A DNA stretch of 64,000 nucleotides from Candidatus Hadarchaeales archaeon (GTDB lineage: Archaea > Hadarchaeota > Hadarchaeia > Hadarchaeales > WYZ-LMO6). Below are positions 34,868-43,229 of this stretch, piece after piece. The notes under the pieces were generated by a model. The model had not been told where the DNA came from. It ran no database searches and was given only the letters and a program-made list of their open reading frames with translations. Made by a program: the position numbers and the translations under genes. Location: the NCBI GenBank assembly GCA_038736355.1, contig JAVYML010000003.1:302397-366396 (forward strand), in the 5' to 3' direction. Each line of letters starts with the position of its first letter. The first letter of the stretch is position 1.

Positions 34868-35490
34868 GGTCTCCTCAGCCTCCTGCAGGTCTCCCAGGAT
34901 TTCCTGGCGAAAGGGGGCAGTTCCCCATGTTCCTCCACCCACCTTCGGAGGAAGCTGACGGTCAGGGGATCATGGCTATAGCCTGAGCCCACTTCCCCGT
35001 ACTTCTTCTTGAGCTCGGCCAGCCTCGCATCCCTCCTCACCTTCGCCAGGATGGAAGCCGCCCCCACCACCGTGTACTTCCTGTCCGCGGAGTTCTCTAC
35101 CTTCAGTTCCACTTCTATCCTCAGATACCTTTCAAGTCTTTTCCGGAAGAGCTCGGGATTGGGATCGGGTGAGTCCACATATGCCACCTCTGGCTTCAAC
35201 TCGTTCAGGATGCGGGCGAACTCCCTGGCCTCCAGTTCGTTGAGGTTCATCCCCTTTTGTAGGGAAGCATCTATCTCGGCTGGCTGGAGTTCCACCAACC
35301 TCACCTTCTTACACAGGGAGAGGATGAGGGGGGCCAGCCTTTCCCTTCTGGCTGGGGAGAGGAGTTTGGAGTCCCTCACACCCATCCCTTTCATCTCCTC
35401 CAGAACCCCTTCCTCCACCACCAAGCCGCAGAGGACCATCGGACCCAGCACGGGACCCCTTCCAGCCTCGTCCAATCCGGCCACTTCCAC
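34864..35490 (-). CDS. rnhB: Ribonuclease HII
   Basis: About 208 residues. I start it at GTG 35490 (VEVAGLDEAGRGPVLGP), because the open frame further upstream is an unrelated low-complexity extension. The acidic active-site residues are in GLDEAGRG (D, E), DSKLLSP, and the AYVDSPDPN region. It removes RNA from RNA-DNA hybrids. No ribosome site is visible. An AT run at 35511-35518, about 25 bases upstream, suggests a leaderless message from a promoter shared with the divergent NTPase gene. Confidence 0.93.
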   Translation of the reverse strand: MEVAGLDEAGRGPVLGPMVLCGLVVEEGVLEEMKGMGVRDSKLLSPARRERLAPLILSLCKKVRLVELQPAEIDASLQKGMNLNELEAREFARILNELKPEVAYVDSPDPNPELFRKRLERYLRIEVELKVENSADRKYTVVGAASILAKVRRDARLAELKKKYGEVGSGYSHDPLTVSFLRRWVEEHGELPPFARKSWETCRRLRRP

Positions 35491-35510
35491 GGGAAAAGGA
35501 GGGAGGGAGA

Positions 35511-35520
35511 AGGCTAAATC
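35511..35520. promoter_or_regulatory. Shared TATA-like element between rnhB and the THEP1 NTPase gene
   Basis: GGCTAAATCC is the only AT-rich spot in the 51-base gap. It lies about 27 bases before the NTPase ATG (35542) and about 25 before the rnhB GTG, both spacings expected for leaderless genes. Confidence 0.4.
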
Positions 35521-35541
35521 CTTCCCTTCCGAACCTCGAGG

Positions 35542-36087
35542 ATGAAGAATTTCCTCCTCACGGGAAGACCCGGGAGTGGGAAGAGTACGGTGATAAGCAA
35601 AACGGTTTCCCTCCTGAGGGAAAAGGGGGTGAAGGTGGGAGGAATCTATTGTCCGGAAGTGAGGGAGGGTGGAAAGAGGGTGGGTTTTGAAATAAGGGAT
35701 TTGATGACCGGAGAAAGGGGTATCCTCGCCCACGTGGACCTACAAACCGAACCTCACGTGGGAAAGTATGGAGTGAACCTCGAGACCTTGGAGAGGATGG
35801 GAAGGGAAGGGATAAGGAGGGCCCTGGAAGGGGCGGAGGTGGTGGTGGTGGACGAAATAGGTCCCATGGAAGTACTAAGCAAGGGGTTCAGGGAAGCCGT
35901 GCTCCAAGCCCTTTCCTCCCCCCTTCCCGTCTTGGCCGCGGTACACTTCAAAACCCAGGGGGGCTTCATAGGGGAGGTGAAGAAGAGAAAGGACGTGAAG
36001 CTCCTGGAGGTTTCCCCCTCCAATCTTTCTTCCCTCCCTTCTCTCCTAGCCGGGGAAATCCTCGGGCTGGTAAGGGCTAAAGGCTGA
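35542..36087 (+). CDS. THEP1-family nucleoside-triphosphatase
   Basis: A 181-residue NTPase starting MKNFLLTGRPGSGKSTVISK (Walker A). GGIYCPEVREGGKRVGFE and VVVDEIGPMEVLS (Walker B) are hallmarks of the THEP1/NTPCR family. These enzymes hydrolyse NTPs slowly; their physiological substrate is unsettled. The next gene, thiI, follows by 17 bases. Confidence 0.92.
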   Translation: MKNFLLTGRPGSGKSTVISKTVSLLREKGVKVGGIYCPEVREGGKRVGFEIRDLMTGERGILAHVDLQTEPHVGKYGVNLETLERMGREGIRRALEGAEVVVVDEIGPMEVLSKGFREAVLQALSSPLPVLAAVHFKTQGGFIGEVKKRKDVKLLEVSPSNLSSLPSLLAGEILGLVRAKG

Positions 36088-36104
36088 AGCTCCCATCCCC
36101 ATCG

Positions 36105-37190
36105 ATGCTCTACCTCCTGAGGTACGGTGAACTGGCCCTTAAGTCCGAACCAGTGAGGAAGAGATGGGAGGAAAGTCTGATCAGACAACTCAAGGCCCTT
36201 CCCGGGGTGGAGGAGGTGAGGAGGGAGAGGGGAAGGATATGGGTGGAAGGAGAAGTCCCCGAGGAAAAACTGAAGAAGGTCTTCGGGATAGTTTCCTTTT
36301 CTCCATGCGAGAAATGCGGGCTGGGAGAATTGGAAGAAAGGGTGGTGGAGTTTTGTAGGAGGGAAGGTTTTGGAGAGGGGGGAACCTTTGCGGTGAGGGT
36401 GAAGAGAACGGGGGACCATCCCTTCACCTCCCCCCAGAAGGCTGCCGAACTGGGCTCCCTCCTCCAGCGAACCTTTGGGCTCAAGGTGGATCTGGAACAT
36501 CCGACGAGGGAGCTCTTCGTGGAGATAAGGGGGGAGGAATGCTTCCTCTTCACAAAGGTGATAAGGGGCGCGGGGGGAATCCCGCTGGGGGTGGAGGGGA
36601 AAGTGGTTTCCCTCTTCTCGGGAGGAATAGACTCGCCCGTAGCCTCCTGGATGGTGATGAAGAGGGGATGTGAGGTCCTTCCCCTTTACTTCGATTCCCA
36701 TCCCTTCATCCCCCGCGGAGCGAGGGAGAAGGCTGAAAGGGTGGTGAGGATTCTCTCCGAATACCAGCCCGGATTGGAGTTGGAGGTGAGGGAACATGGG
36801 GAGTTCCTCCAGAGGGCGAGGGAATTCCTCTGGAGGAGGGGGGAGGAGGGGTACCTCTGTCTCCTGTGCAAGAGGAGGATGTACAGGGTGGGGGAGGAAG
36901 TGGCCAGGGAAAGGGGTGCCTTGGCACTGGTGACGGGGGAAAGCCTGGGACAGGTGGCCTCCCAAACACTGGGGAACCTCAGGGTGCTCGAGGAGGCCTG
37001 TTCCCTGCCCGTTCTGAGGCCGCTCATAGGTTTTGACAAGGTGGAGATCGAGGAACTGGCGAGGAAAATAGGGACCTGGGAAGAATCCTCCAGGGAGGTG
37101 GGAAAGTGTGGTGCGGTGCCCCGCCATCCCGTAACCATGGCCAGCCTTGAAAAGGTAAAGAGACTCGAGGAAGAACTGGAAAAGGAATGA
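36105..37190 (+). CDS. thiI: tRNA 4-thiouridine synthase ThiI (archaeal, no rhodanese domain)
   Basis: A 361-residue protein with an N-terminal ferredoxin-like/THUMP region (about 1-165) and a PP-loop ATPase domain with SLFSGGIDSPVASW. It lacks the C-terminal rhodanese domain of E. coli ThiI. The CLLC pair plus a downstream cysteine (VGKCGAVP) match the three-cysteine cluster site described for archaeal ThiI, which would allow a sulfide-based mechanism. ATGA overlap with the GDT1-like gene. Confidence 0.93.
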   Translation: MLYLLRYGELALKSEPVRKRWEESLIRQLKALPGVEEVRRERGRIWVEGEVPEEKLKKVFGIVSFSPCEKCGLGELEERVVEFCRREGFGEGGTFAVRVKRTGDHPFTSPQKAAELGSLLQRTFGLKVDLEHPTRELFVEIRGEECFLFTKVIRGAGGIPLGVEGKVVSLFSGGIDSPVASWMVMKRGCEVLPLYFDSHPFIPRGAREKAERVVRILSEYQPGLELEVREHGEFLQRAREFLWRRGEEGYLCLLCKRRMYRVGEEVARERGALALVTGESLGQVASQTLGNLRVLEEACSLPVLRPLIGFDKVEIEELARKIGTWEESSREVGKCGAVPRHPVTMASLEKVKRLEEELEKE

Positions 37191-37747
37191 GCCATCTCCC
37201 CTTCCTCGCCTCCCTCTCGATAGTCCTCCTGACCGAATTGGGGGACAAGACCCAACTGGCCGTCATCGCCCTTTCCACCCGCTACGGACGCCTGGCGGTC
37301 TTTTCCGGTTCCCTTCTCGCCGTCTGCCTGGTGGATGGGCTGGGTATCCTGGCGGGTACGGCCTCGGGTACCATCCTACCGGGGAAGATCCCCTCCCTCC
37401 TAGCCTCCTTTCTCTTCTTGACCTTTGGCTTCTGGATCCTCCTCCGAAAGGAGGAGGGGGAAAGGCTCAAGGCGGGAGGATCGGCCTTCCTTTCCTCCTT
37501 CCTCCTGATCTCCCTCATGGAAGTGGGGGACAAAACCCAGATCTCCACCTTCGCCCTTTCGGTGGAATATCGAGAACCCCTCTGGATCCTCCTCGGGACC
37601 ATGATAGCTTATTCCCTCTTGATGGGGGTGGGTGTAACGATTGGAAGTTATTTGGGAAGGCGTTTGCCCGAAAGAATCCTGAGGAAGGCTTCGGCAGCCC
37701 TCTTCCTGCTCTTGGGTTTCTTGCTCCTCCTCAGAACCCTGGGGTAA
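37187..37747 (+). CDS. GDT1/TMEM165 (UPF0016) family cation transporter
   Basis: A 186-residue membrane protein with six predicted hydrophobic helices in two inverted halves, each opening with the family motif: TELGDKTQLA near residue 16 and MEVGDKTQIS near residue 111. Members move Mn2+ or Ca2+. The two E-x-G-D-K-T motifs provide the acidic metal path. Coupled to thiI by a 4-base overlap, with no obvious functional link. Confidence 0.92.
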   Translation: MSHLPFLASLSIVLLTELGDKTQLAVIALSTRYGRLAVFSGSLLAVCLVDGLGILAGTASGTILPGKIPSLLASFLFLTFGFWILLRKEEGERLKAGGSAFLSSFLLISLMEVGDKTQISTFALSVEYREPLWILLGTMIAYSLLMGVGVTIGSYLGRRLPERILRKASAALFLLLGFLLLLRTLG

Positions 37748-37780
37748 CAAGGTTAAAGGGGGGAAAGAGGAAAAAAGGAG

Positions 37781-38320
37781 ATGCCTCGGGCCCTTCTGAT
37801 CGTGGACATGCTGAACGATTTCGTCACGGGGAAGTTCGGTTTTCAGGGGGCCAAAAGAATCGTTCCCAGGCTGAAGGAATTCCTGGAAGAATGGAGGAAA
37901 GGGGGGGAGCCCGTGATTTATGTCTGTGATTCCCACCCGCCCGAGGATGGTGAATTCGCCCTCTGGGGTCCGCATGCGGTAAAGGGCACGGAAGGTGCAA
38001 GGGTGATCCCGGAGCTGGAACCCAAGCCTGGGGAGAAAATGGTGGAGAAGAGGAGATACAGCGGTTTCTTCGAAACGGAACTGGAAAAGGTATTGAAGGA
38101 GAAGGGGGTGGAGGAGGTAGTGCTCACGGGAGTCCTCACGGACTTCTGCATCCTCCACACCGCCGCCGACGCCTTCTTCAGGGGTTACAGGGTTACCGTG
38201 TTGAGGGATTGCGTGGCTTCCACCAGCCAAAAGGCCCACCATTGGGCCCTGAAGTACATGAGAAAAGCCTACGGGGCTAGGATAACGAGTTCCAAGAAGC
38301 TCCTGGGGGGAAAGGGGTGA
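37781..38320 (+). CDS. Isochorismatase-family cysteine hydrolase, probable nicotinamidase
   Basis: A 179-residue cysteine hydrolase. The catalytic triad can be placed at D in LIVDMLNDF, K in EKRRYSGFF, and C in LTGVLTDFCILHTA. It overlaps the nicotinate phosphoribosyltransferase gene (GTGA), so deamidation of nicotinamide to nicotinate is the likely reaction. Start ATG follows AAGGAG; a GGTTAAAGG TATA-like run lies about 30 bases upstream. Confidence 0.88.
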   Translation: MPRALLIVDMLNDFVTGKFGFQGAKRIVPRLKEFLEEWRKGGEPVIYVCDSHPPEDGEFALWGPHAVKGTEGARVIPELEPKPGEKMVEKRRYSGFFETELEKVLKEKGVEEVVLTGVLTDFCILHTAADAFFRGYRVTVLRDCVASTSQKAHHWALKYMRKAYGARITSSKKLLGGKG

Positions 38321-39507
38321 GACTCTTCCACATCGCCTCGGACGAGGAGATAAGGGCCGGAGAAACCACCGATGTCTACTTCAGGAGAACCATGCAGGTC
38401 CTGAGGGAGAAGGGACTGGAGCGGAAGAGGGTGGTGGCCGAAGTGACCACCCCTTCCCTTCCCAAGGGATGGGAATGGGGCATCCTCTGCGGGGTGGAAG
38501 AGGTGGCGAGGCTCTTCGAGGGAAGGGGGGTCAACCTCTTTTCCCTCCCCGAGGGAACCGTCTTCCATCCGGAAGACGTGAACGGGGTGAGGATACCCGT
38601 GATGGTGATCGAGGGACCCTACGGAGAATTCTGTGAGCTGGAAACCCCCCTCTTGGGACTCCTCTGCCAGGCTTCGGGAATAGCCACGATGGCTGGAAGG
38701 CTGAGGAAGCTCGTGGGGAATAAGCTCTTGATAGGGTTTGGGATAAGGAGGATCCATCCGGCCTTAGCTCCGATGGTGGATAGGGCTTCCTACATAGGGG
38801 GAATGGATGGGGTTTCGAGTTTGGCTGGAGCGAGGGCCATAGGAAAGGAACCCATGGGTACCATGCCCCATGCCCTCATCATCGTGATGGGGGATCAGGT
38901 GAGGGCCTGGAAGGCCTTCGATGAGGTCATCCCTCCCGAGGTCCCCAGGATAGCCCTGGTGGATACCTATTTCGACGAGAAGACCGAGGCCATCATGGCA
39001 GCGGAAGCCTTGGGGGAGAAGCTTTGGGGGGTGAGGCTCGACACCCCTTCCTCGAGGAGGGGCAACATGGCCTCCATCATCAAGGAAGTGAGGTGGGAGC
39101 TCGACGTGAGGGGATACTCCCACGTGAAAATCATCGTCTCGGGAGGCATCAACGAAGAGAACATAAGAGAACTCTCGAAGGCGGGGGCGGATGGCTTCGG
39201 GGTGGGGACCTCCCTGAGCAACGCCCCCACGATAGACTTTGCCCTCGACATCGTGGAGATGGAGGGAAAACCCGTGGCGAAGAGGGGAAAGCTGGGGGGA
39301 AGGAAGGAAGTGTGGAGGTGTGAGAAATGTTTGAGGGAAAAGGTCCTACCCTTTGGGAGGGGACCTCCCACCTGCCCTTCCTGTGGTTCCCCCTGCTCAC
39401 CCCTCCTCCAACCCCTGATCTCTGAGGGGAAGATAACCCCCCTTCCCTCGGTGGAGGAGATAAGGAAAAGGGTGCTCGAACAGCTGGAGAAGCTGCCCCC
39501 CCTTTGA
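38317..39507 (+). CDS. pncB: Nicotinate phosphoribosyltransferase
   Basis: A 396-residue archaeal-type NAPRTase, GTG start overlapping the nicotinamidase stop. VVSGGINEENIRELSKAGADGFGVG is the phosphate-binding TIM-barrel end (given here as IVSGGINEENI then GADGFGVGT), and a C-terminal zinc ribbon is formed by CEKC and CPSC. It makes nicotinate mononucleotide for NAD salvage. Together with the upstream gene it is a two-step nicotinamide recycling operon. Confidence 0.92.
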   Translation: MRLFHIASDEEIRAGETTDVYFRRTMQVLREKGLERKRVVAEVTTPSLPKGWEWGILCGVEEVARLFEGRGVNLFSLPEGTVFHPEDVNGVRIPVMVIEGPYGEFCELETPLLGLLCQASGIATMAGRLRKLVGNKLLIGFGIRRIHPALAPMVDRASYIGGMDGVSSLAGARAIGKEPMGTMPHALIIVMGDQVRAWKAFDEVIPPEVPRIALVDTYFDEKTEAIMAAEALGEKLWGVRLDTPSSRRGNMASIIKEVRWELDVRGYSHVKIIVSGGINEENIRELSKAGADGFGVGTSLSNAPTIDFALDIVEMEGKPVAKRGKLGGRKEVWRCEKCLREKVLPFGRGPPTCPSCGSPCSPLLQPLISEGKITPLPSVEEIRKRVLEQLEKLPPL

Positions 39508-39543
39508 AGAAAAAACCAAATAGTTCCCCGGAGAGGTGAGGGG

Positions 39544-41016
39544 ATGGAACTGGACGCACAGGAAGCCAAGCTCCTTCTCTTCTTGAAGGAGAAGGGGGAA
39601 GCCTGGCTGGAGGAAGTGGAAAGGGGAACGGGTCTCGACCCCTCCAGCCTGCTCAGGGCCCTCTCAACCCTTAACCGGAGGGGTTACCTCTCCGTCAAGG
39701 AAGAGAGATCCTTCCTCCTTTCGGCCACGGAGGAGGGAAGGAAGTACGGCAGGGAAGGGCTACCGGAGAGGAGGCTGCTCAGAAGCTTGGCGGAGGGGGA
39801 AAGGGGGGTGGAGGAACTTGGTGGCAAGGAAGAGATCACCATAGCGTTGGGATGGCTGAGGAAAAAGGGACTGGCCGAAGTAACGGGTGGAAAGGTCAGG
39901 CTCACCCAGAAGGGTCGGGAGGCCCTTTCCGGGGAATGGCCGGAGGAAGAACTCCTCCGAAGGCTTTCCGAAGGGATGCTCACCCTTTCCGAACTTCCCC
40001 CCCATGTCGAAACCCTGAAGAGAAGGGGGCTGGTGGAGGTAAGGGAAAAGGTCAGGAGACTCCTCTCCCTCACGGAGGAGGGGGGGAAGATAGCTACCCA
40101 AGTGAGGGTGCAGGAGGAGGTCACGGAACTCACCCACGAGATGTTGGTAACGGGGAAATGGAAGGAGGTGAAGTTCAAGAAATACGATCCCTCCGAAACC
40201 GTTCCCTCCCTCTATCCCGGAAAAATCCATCCCCAACAGAGGATCATCCAGGAGGTGAGGGAAATCCTGCTCGCCATGGGTTTCGTGGAGATAAAGGCAA
40301 GAGTCGTGGAATCGGAATTCTGGAACTTCGATGCCCTCTTCCAGGCACAGGACCATCCAGCCAGGGAGATCCACAGCAACTTTACCCTCTCCCGTCCCTC
40401 CATCACCAAGCTCCCACCCAGGGAACTCCTGAGGAAGGTGGCAAGGGCCCACGAAAGGGGGGTGGAAGGGTCCACCGGATGGGGCTACAGGTTCAATCCG
40501 GAGATAAGCAGGAGGGCCGTCCTCTGCTCCCAGACCACCGCCGCCACCGTGAGGTATCTCTCCACCCATCCCCATCCCCCGCTCAAGGTCTTCTGCATAG
40601 ATAGGGTGTACAGGCACGAGAGGATAGACTACAAGCATCTGGCGGAGTTCTACCAGTGCGAAGGGATCGTGATGGACGAGGGGCTTACCTTCAGGGACAT
40701 GCTCGGATACCTAAAGCTCATCCTCAACCAGCTGGGCTTCGAAGAAGTGAGGTTTCGCCCCGGTTACTTCCCCTTCACCGAACCCTCCGTGGAGGCTGAG
40801 GTCTACCACTCCAAGAGGGGGGAGTGGGTGGAGGTACTGGGGGCGGGGATGTTCAGACCCGAACTCCTGAGACCCCTCGGTGTGAAGCATCCCGTGCTCG
40901 CGTGGGGAATAGGACTCTCCAGGCTCGTGATGATGAAGCTGGGACTGGAAGACATAAGGGACCTCTTCTGTAACGACTTGGAAACCCTCTGGAAGTGGGG
41001 AATGGGGGGAAAGTAG
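39544..41016 (+). CDS. pheS: Phenylalanyl-tRNA synthetase alpha subunit
   Basis: A 490-residue class II synthetase subunit. The N-terminal 200 residues form winged-helix domains, as in archaeal/eukaryotic PheS. The catalytic domain shows motif 2 (VYRHERIDYKHLAEFYQ) and motif 3 (LAWGIGLSRLVMM). Start has a GAGGTGAGGGG site. PheT follows immediately without a gap. Confidence 0.96.
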   Translation: MELDAQEAKLLLFLKEKGEAWLEEVERGTGLDPSSLLRALSTLNRRGYLSVKEERSFLLSATEEGRKYGREGLPERRLLRSLAEGERGVEELGGKEEITIALGWLRKKGLAEVTGGKVRLTQKGREALSGEWPEEELLRRLSEGMLTLSELPPHVETLKRRGLVEVREKVRRLLSLTEEGGKIATQVRVQEEVTELTHEMLVTGKWKEVKFKKYDPSETVPSLYPGKIHPQQRIIQEVREILLAMGFVEIKARVVESEFWNFDALFQAQDHPAREIHSNFTLSRPSITKLPPRELLRKVARAHERGVEGSTGWGYRFNPEISRRAVLCSQTTAATVRYLSTHPHPPLKVFCIDRVYRHERIDYKHLAEFYQCEGIVMDEGLTFRDMLGYLKLILNQLGFEEVRFRPGYFPFTEPSVEAEVYHSKRGEWVEVLGAGMFRPELLRPLGVKHPVLAWGIGLSRLVMMKLGLEDIRDLFCNDLETLWKWGMGGK

Positions 41017-42666
41017 ATGCCCACCCTTTCCGTGAACTTGGAGGATTTCTATTCCCTGCTGGGGGAGAGAAGGGAGGGAAAGGAGCTTTGTGAGAACCTG
41101 GCCCTCATGGGGGTGGAGGCGGAACTGTCGGGGGAAGAACTCAGGATGGAAATCCTACACAACCGACCCGACCTCCTGAGTCCGGAAGGGGTGGCAAGGG
41201 CTCTGAAGGGTTTTCTGGGAAGGGAGAGGGGGCTGCCCTCCTATCACCTCTCCCGTTCCGGGATCGTCGTGAAGGTGGACAGGAGTGTGGGGAAGGTTAG
41301 ACCCTTCATAGCCGCAGGGGTGGTGAGGGGAGTGAAACTCACCGAAAGGGTGCTGGTCTCCCTCATGCAGACCCAGGAGAAGCTCCATGAGTTCCTCGGA
41401 AGGAGGAGGAAGGGCTCCATAGGTGTATATGACCTGGACAAGGTAGAACCTCCCTTCACCTATACCACCGTTGGTCCGGAAGAGCTTTCCTTCGTTCCCC
41501 TCGATTTCAGGGAAAGCCTCACTCCCTCCCAGATCCTTAACCTCCACCCGAAGGGAAGGGAATATGGGTGGATCCTGGAGGGAAAGGAGAGGTATCCCAT
41601 CCTCCTCGATTGCAGGGGAAGGGTCCTTTCTCTACCCCCGATCATCAACAGCGAGGAAACGAGGGTTACGGAAGCCACCACCAACCTCTTCATAGACGTC
41701 ACGGGGGAGAAGGAAGAACTGGTACAACTCGGTCTGGTGCTCATGATGACCTCTCTGGCGGAGAGGGGCTTCGACCTCCAAACCGTCAGGATCCAGTATC
41801 CGAACAGGAAGTTGGAGACCCCTTCCCTGAAGCCGCGTAGGTTCGAACTGGAAGAGGATCGGGTAAGGGAAGTGCTGGGGCTGGACCTGAAGGCCGGAAG
41901 GATAGCGGGGATCCTCAGGAGGATGAGATACGGAGTGGAAGTGAAGGGAAAGCGCTTGGTCGTGCTCGCCCCACCCTTCAGGGCCGACCTCCTCCATCCG
42001 GTGGATCTGCTGGAGGACGTGGCCATAGGATACGGATACGATAGGATACCCCCCCGCGTGAAGGGGGTGAACACCGTGGGGAAGAAGGCGGAGGTGGAGA
42101 GGCTCTCGGATCTCGTGCGCTTGGTCATGGTGGGATTGGGTTTCACGGAAGTGATGACCTATACCCTCACCAATCCCAAGATGAACTTCGAAATGATGAG
42201 GACAAAGGGAGAAGCGGTGGAGGTGGGAAACCCCATCTCCGAAGAATTCACCATCCTCAGGACTTGGCTCCTCCCCTCCCTGCTGGCGGTGTTGCGCTCC
42301 AACAAAAAACATCCCCTCCCCCAGAGGATTTTCGAAGTGGGAAACGTGGTGTTGCTGGATGAGGGGGCGGAAACGGGGGCCAGGGAGGTGCGCAGGCTCG
42401 GTGCCTGTGTGATAGGGAAGGGGGCTGGATGGAACCTCATCAAGGCTGTGGCCGAGGCCCTCCTGAGGGAATTCGGCATCCTCCCCGAAATCAAGCCCCT
42501 GAACCATCCGAGCTTCCTAGAGGGGAGGGCGGCGGAGTTCTTTTGGAAGGGCAAGAGGCTTGGGATGGCGGGGGAGGTGCATCCGGAAGTGCTGCTGGCC
42601 TTCGAGCTGGAGCATCCGGTGGCTTCCCTGGAGCTCGACGTGGAAGCCTTGGCAGGAGATAAATAG
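41017..42666 (+). CDS. pheT: Phenylalanyl-tRNA synthetase beta subunit
   Basis: A 549-residue archaeal-type PheT, shorter than the bacterial subunit because it lacks the N-terminal OB-fold and the C-terminal anticodon-binding domain. The B5 domain (PPFRADLLHPVDLLEDVAIGYGYD, from about residue 325) and the catalytic-like core (GLGFTEVMTYTLTN) are clear. It begins on the base after the pheS stop. A structured RNA candidate follows its stop. Confidence 0.95.
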   Translation: MPTLSVNLEDFYSLLGERREGKELCENLALMGVEAELSGEELRMEILHNRPDLLSPEGVARALKGFLGRERGLPSYHLSRSGIVVKVDRSVGKVRPFIAAGVVRGVKLTERVLVSLMQTQEKLHEFLGRRRKGSIGVYDLDKVEPPFTYTTVGPEELSFVPLDFRESLTPSQILNLHPKGREYGWILEGKERYPILLDCRGRVLSLPPIINSEETRVTEATTNLFIDVTGEKEELVQLGLVLMMTSLAERGFDLQTVRIQYPNRKLETPSLKPRRFELEEDRVREVLGLDLKAGRIAGILRRMRYGVEVKGKRLVVLAPPFRADLLHPVDLLEDVAIGYGYDRIPPRVKGVNTVGKKAEVERLSDLVRLVMVGLGFTEVMTYTLTNPKMNFEMMRTKGEAVEVGNPISEEFTILRTWLLPSLLAVLRSNKKHPLPQRIFEVGNVVLLDEGAETGAREVRRLGACVIGKGAGWNLIKAVAEALLREFGILPEIKPLNHPSFLEGRAAEFFWKGKRLGMAGEVHPEVLLAFELEHPVASLELDVEALAGDK

Positions 42667-42689
42667 GTGGAACCATAGAATGAATTTGG

Positions 42690-42880
42690 CCATGAAGGAC
42701 TTTCCGCGGTCGAAAGGGCTGGCGGGATCCGTGAACGCCGGTGCATCGCCGCGGGTACACCGGAGCCACTGCCGGGAAAGCCGTACCATTTGGGTCCTCC
42801 CGCGAGTTCAGGGCGGGAACACCCTGCGATGAGCGGGTAGCCAACCCTGGTACGCAACACCGGCAGGCCCCGTCTTCCCA
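42690..42880 (+). ncRNA. Candidate structured RNA downstream of pheT
   Basis: The gap after pheT carries nested base-pairing. One arm has consecutive stems 42769-42775/42860-42866, 42783-42788/42848-42853, 42792-42795/42844-42847, 42799-42803/42833-42837 and 42809-42813/42822-42826, about 27 pairs. A second hairpin pairs 42738-42743 with 42758-42763. Outer stems pair 42716-42719 with 42867-42870 and 42696-42700 with 42872-42876. The last includes a G-U pair that only works on the plus strand, and unpaired loops are purine-rich on that strand. GATAAATA at 42658-42665 could be a TATA box. No family recognised; limits approximate. Confidence 0.55.
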
Positions 42881-42889
42881 CCACGAGGG

Positions 42890-43144
42890 TTAGCGGGTGG
42901 AGAGCGCCGGAAGGCGTACGAGGAAACCCGTGGTTAGTGTGTTGGGAAGCGGGGCACCTCTGAAAAGGCTAAGGGCGGAGAGACTTGGGAGGATCTCGTT
43001 CTCCAGGACATTATCCAGTTGCTGACGCACGGTGGAGAAGAGGGAGGAGGAAGAATAGTAAAGAATACTGACCACCCCCGCCACGGTGATGAGTACCGCT
43101 GCTAGGATGAGGAGGTATTCCAGCGCTCCCTGGGCCCTGTTCAT
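42890..43144 (-). CDS. Class III signal peptide pilin-like protein
   Basis: An 84-residue type IV pilin-like protein. MNRAQGALEYLLILAAVLIT shows the archaeal class III signal: a short charged leader, then Q-x-x-x-E at the start of the hydrophobic helix, cleaved after the A/G before Q by an EppA-type peptidase. After the 20-residue helix there is a short Ser/Leu-rich region. Leaderless from the TATA at 43164-43173. It points away from the larger pilin operon, with which it shares a mirror-image promoter. Confidence 0.8.
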   Translation of the reverse strand: MNRAQGALEYLLILAAVLITVAGVVSILYYSSSSLFSTVRQQLDNVLENEILPSLSALSLFRGAPLPNTLTTGFLVRLPALSTR

Positions 43145-43154
43145 CTTTCCTTTA

Positions 43155-43211
43155 GGTTTGCCAGGAGTATTAACTTACCGTGAGAAGGGTTTGCCAATTT
43201 CTTAATACTCC
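43155..43211. promoter_or_regulatory. Mirror-image divergent promoters of the pilin genes
   Basis: A perfect 10-base inverted repeat, GGAGTATTAA at 43164-43173 and TTAATACTCC at 43202-43211, places the same core TTAATACTCC about 26-27 bases before both starts (43144 on minus, 43230 on plus). A 9-base direct repeat GGTTTGCCA occurs at 43155-43163 and 43188-43196. The layout suggests matched leaderless promoters with a common regulator site. Confidence 0.7.
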
Positions 43212-43229
43212 CCTCACCCTCTCTTCTCG

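Noticed and set aside
34864-35733. RNase HII start at 35733
   Set aside because: The extra 81 residues resemble no RNase HII and overlap the divergent NTPase gene; GTG 35490 gives the normal N-terminus.
42696-42708. GGAAAGTCC on the minus strand, like the CR-I element of RNase P RNA
   Set aside because: It would lie at the wrong end of a minus-strand RNA, the rest of the RNase P core is absent, and loop composition supports the plus strand.
42738-42763. Resemblance to the 530 loop of 16S rRNA (GCCGCGG flanked by CCGGTG and CACCGG)
   Set aside because: Only this short stretch matches; flanking sequence shows no other rRNA similarity, and no rRNA gene lies nearby.
42765-42782. GCCACTG...GGGAA segment like the core of cobalamin riboswitches
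   Set aside because: The expected GCC/GGC stem is not formed and the B12-box AGGAGACCTGCC-type element is missing; stronger stems use these bases otherwise.
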